Part shown: one piece after another, positions 15,114-15,160 of the stretch
Numbering within the stretch: the first letter of the stretch is position 1
How the letters are laid out: every line of letters begins with the position of its first letter
DNA from: an uncultured Bacilli bacterium
GTDB lineage: Bacteria > Bacillota_I > Bacilli_A > ML615J-28 > CAG-313
Assembly (NCBI GenBank): GCA_904501965.1
Contig: CAJGCS010000008.1
Coordinates: forward strand, 1-15,160
Length of the DNA: 15,160 nucleotides
Reading direction: 5' to 3'
Notes under the pieces: model-generated
What the model was told of the DNA's origin: nothing
The model's input: the letters and a program-made list of their open reading frames with translations, nothing else
The model's database searches: none
Translations under genes and position numbers: made by a program

Positions 15114-15160
15114 ATTACCCTCATTATATATCTAGATATACCGTTTAATCGACATAATTC

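Noticed and set aside
15123..15128. TATAAT just before the acyl ligase ribosome site
   Set aside because: Transcription would start within a few bases of the ATG and leave out the good GAGGG ribosome site. The true promoter is probably outside the window.

Overview
This is a low-GC, low-complexity-leaning bacterial chromosome segment with compact genes, good Shine-Dalgarno sites, intrinsic terminators and a perfect CcpA-type operator. Together these point to the Bacillota. The many Lys/Asn/Ile-rich proteins, the AT-rich spacers and the gene set (MurA, CvpA-like, HAAS/DUF4097, BspA-like leucine-rich repeats, fused binding protein-permease) fit an uncultured gut-type member of the Bacilli/Erysipelotrichia side. 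That placement is inference. Trp is written TGG wherever I checked it, no long gene contains an in-frame TGA, and the murA-like gene ends in TGA, so the standard bacterial code is in use. No tRNA, rRNA, insertion sequence or CRISPR array was seen.

Layout: (1) 99-2884, minus strand: a polar amino acid ABC uptake operon. It has a promoter overlapped by a CcpA cre box, a ~195-nt structured leader with a terminator/antiterminator pair, a lipoprotein binding domain fused to the permease, then the ATPase and a terminator. The binding domain is in circularly permuted order. (2) 2944-7149, minus: a 1401-residue membrane-anchored surface protein with a CvpA-like four-helix start and four ~185-residue 'NW' repeats. 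(3) 7217-8446, minus: a diverged MurA. (4) 8553-9683, plus: a shortened aspartase/fumarase-family protein lacking two active-site loops and the C-terminal domain, a probable pseudoenzyme. (5) 9711-13046, minus: a tightly coupled three-gene operon (HAAS-DUF4097 membrane protein, two-helix small membrane protein, membrane-anchored leucine-rich repeat protein). (6) 13158-15113, minus: an adenylate-forming ligase with its own C-terminal acyl carrier domain.

Most of the window concerns the cell envelope: amino acid import, peptidoglycan precursor synthesis, and three large membrane-anchored proteins with extracellular repeat domains. The strongest leads are the permuted transporter receptor, its attenuator-like leader under a cre box, the giant NW-repeat protein and the aspartase-like pseudoenzyme. 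The longest gene-free stretch (2654-2943, 290 bases) is filled by leader, promoter and terminator. Nothing convincing is visible in 1-58.
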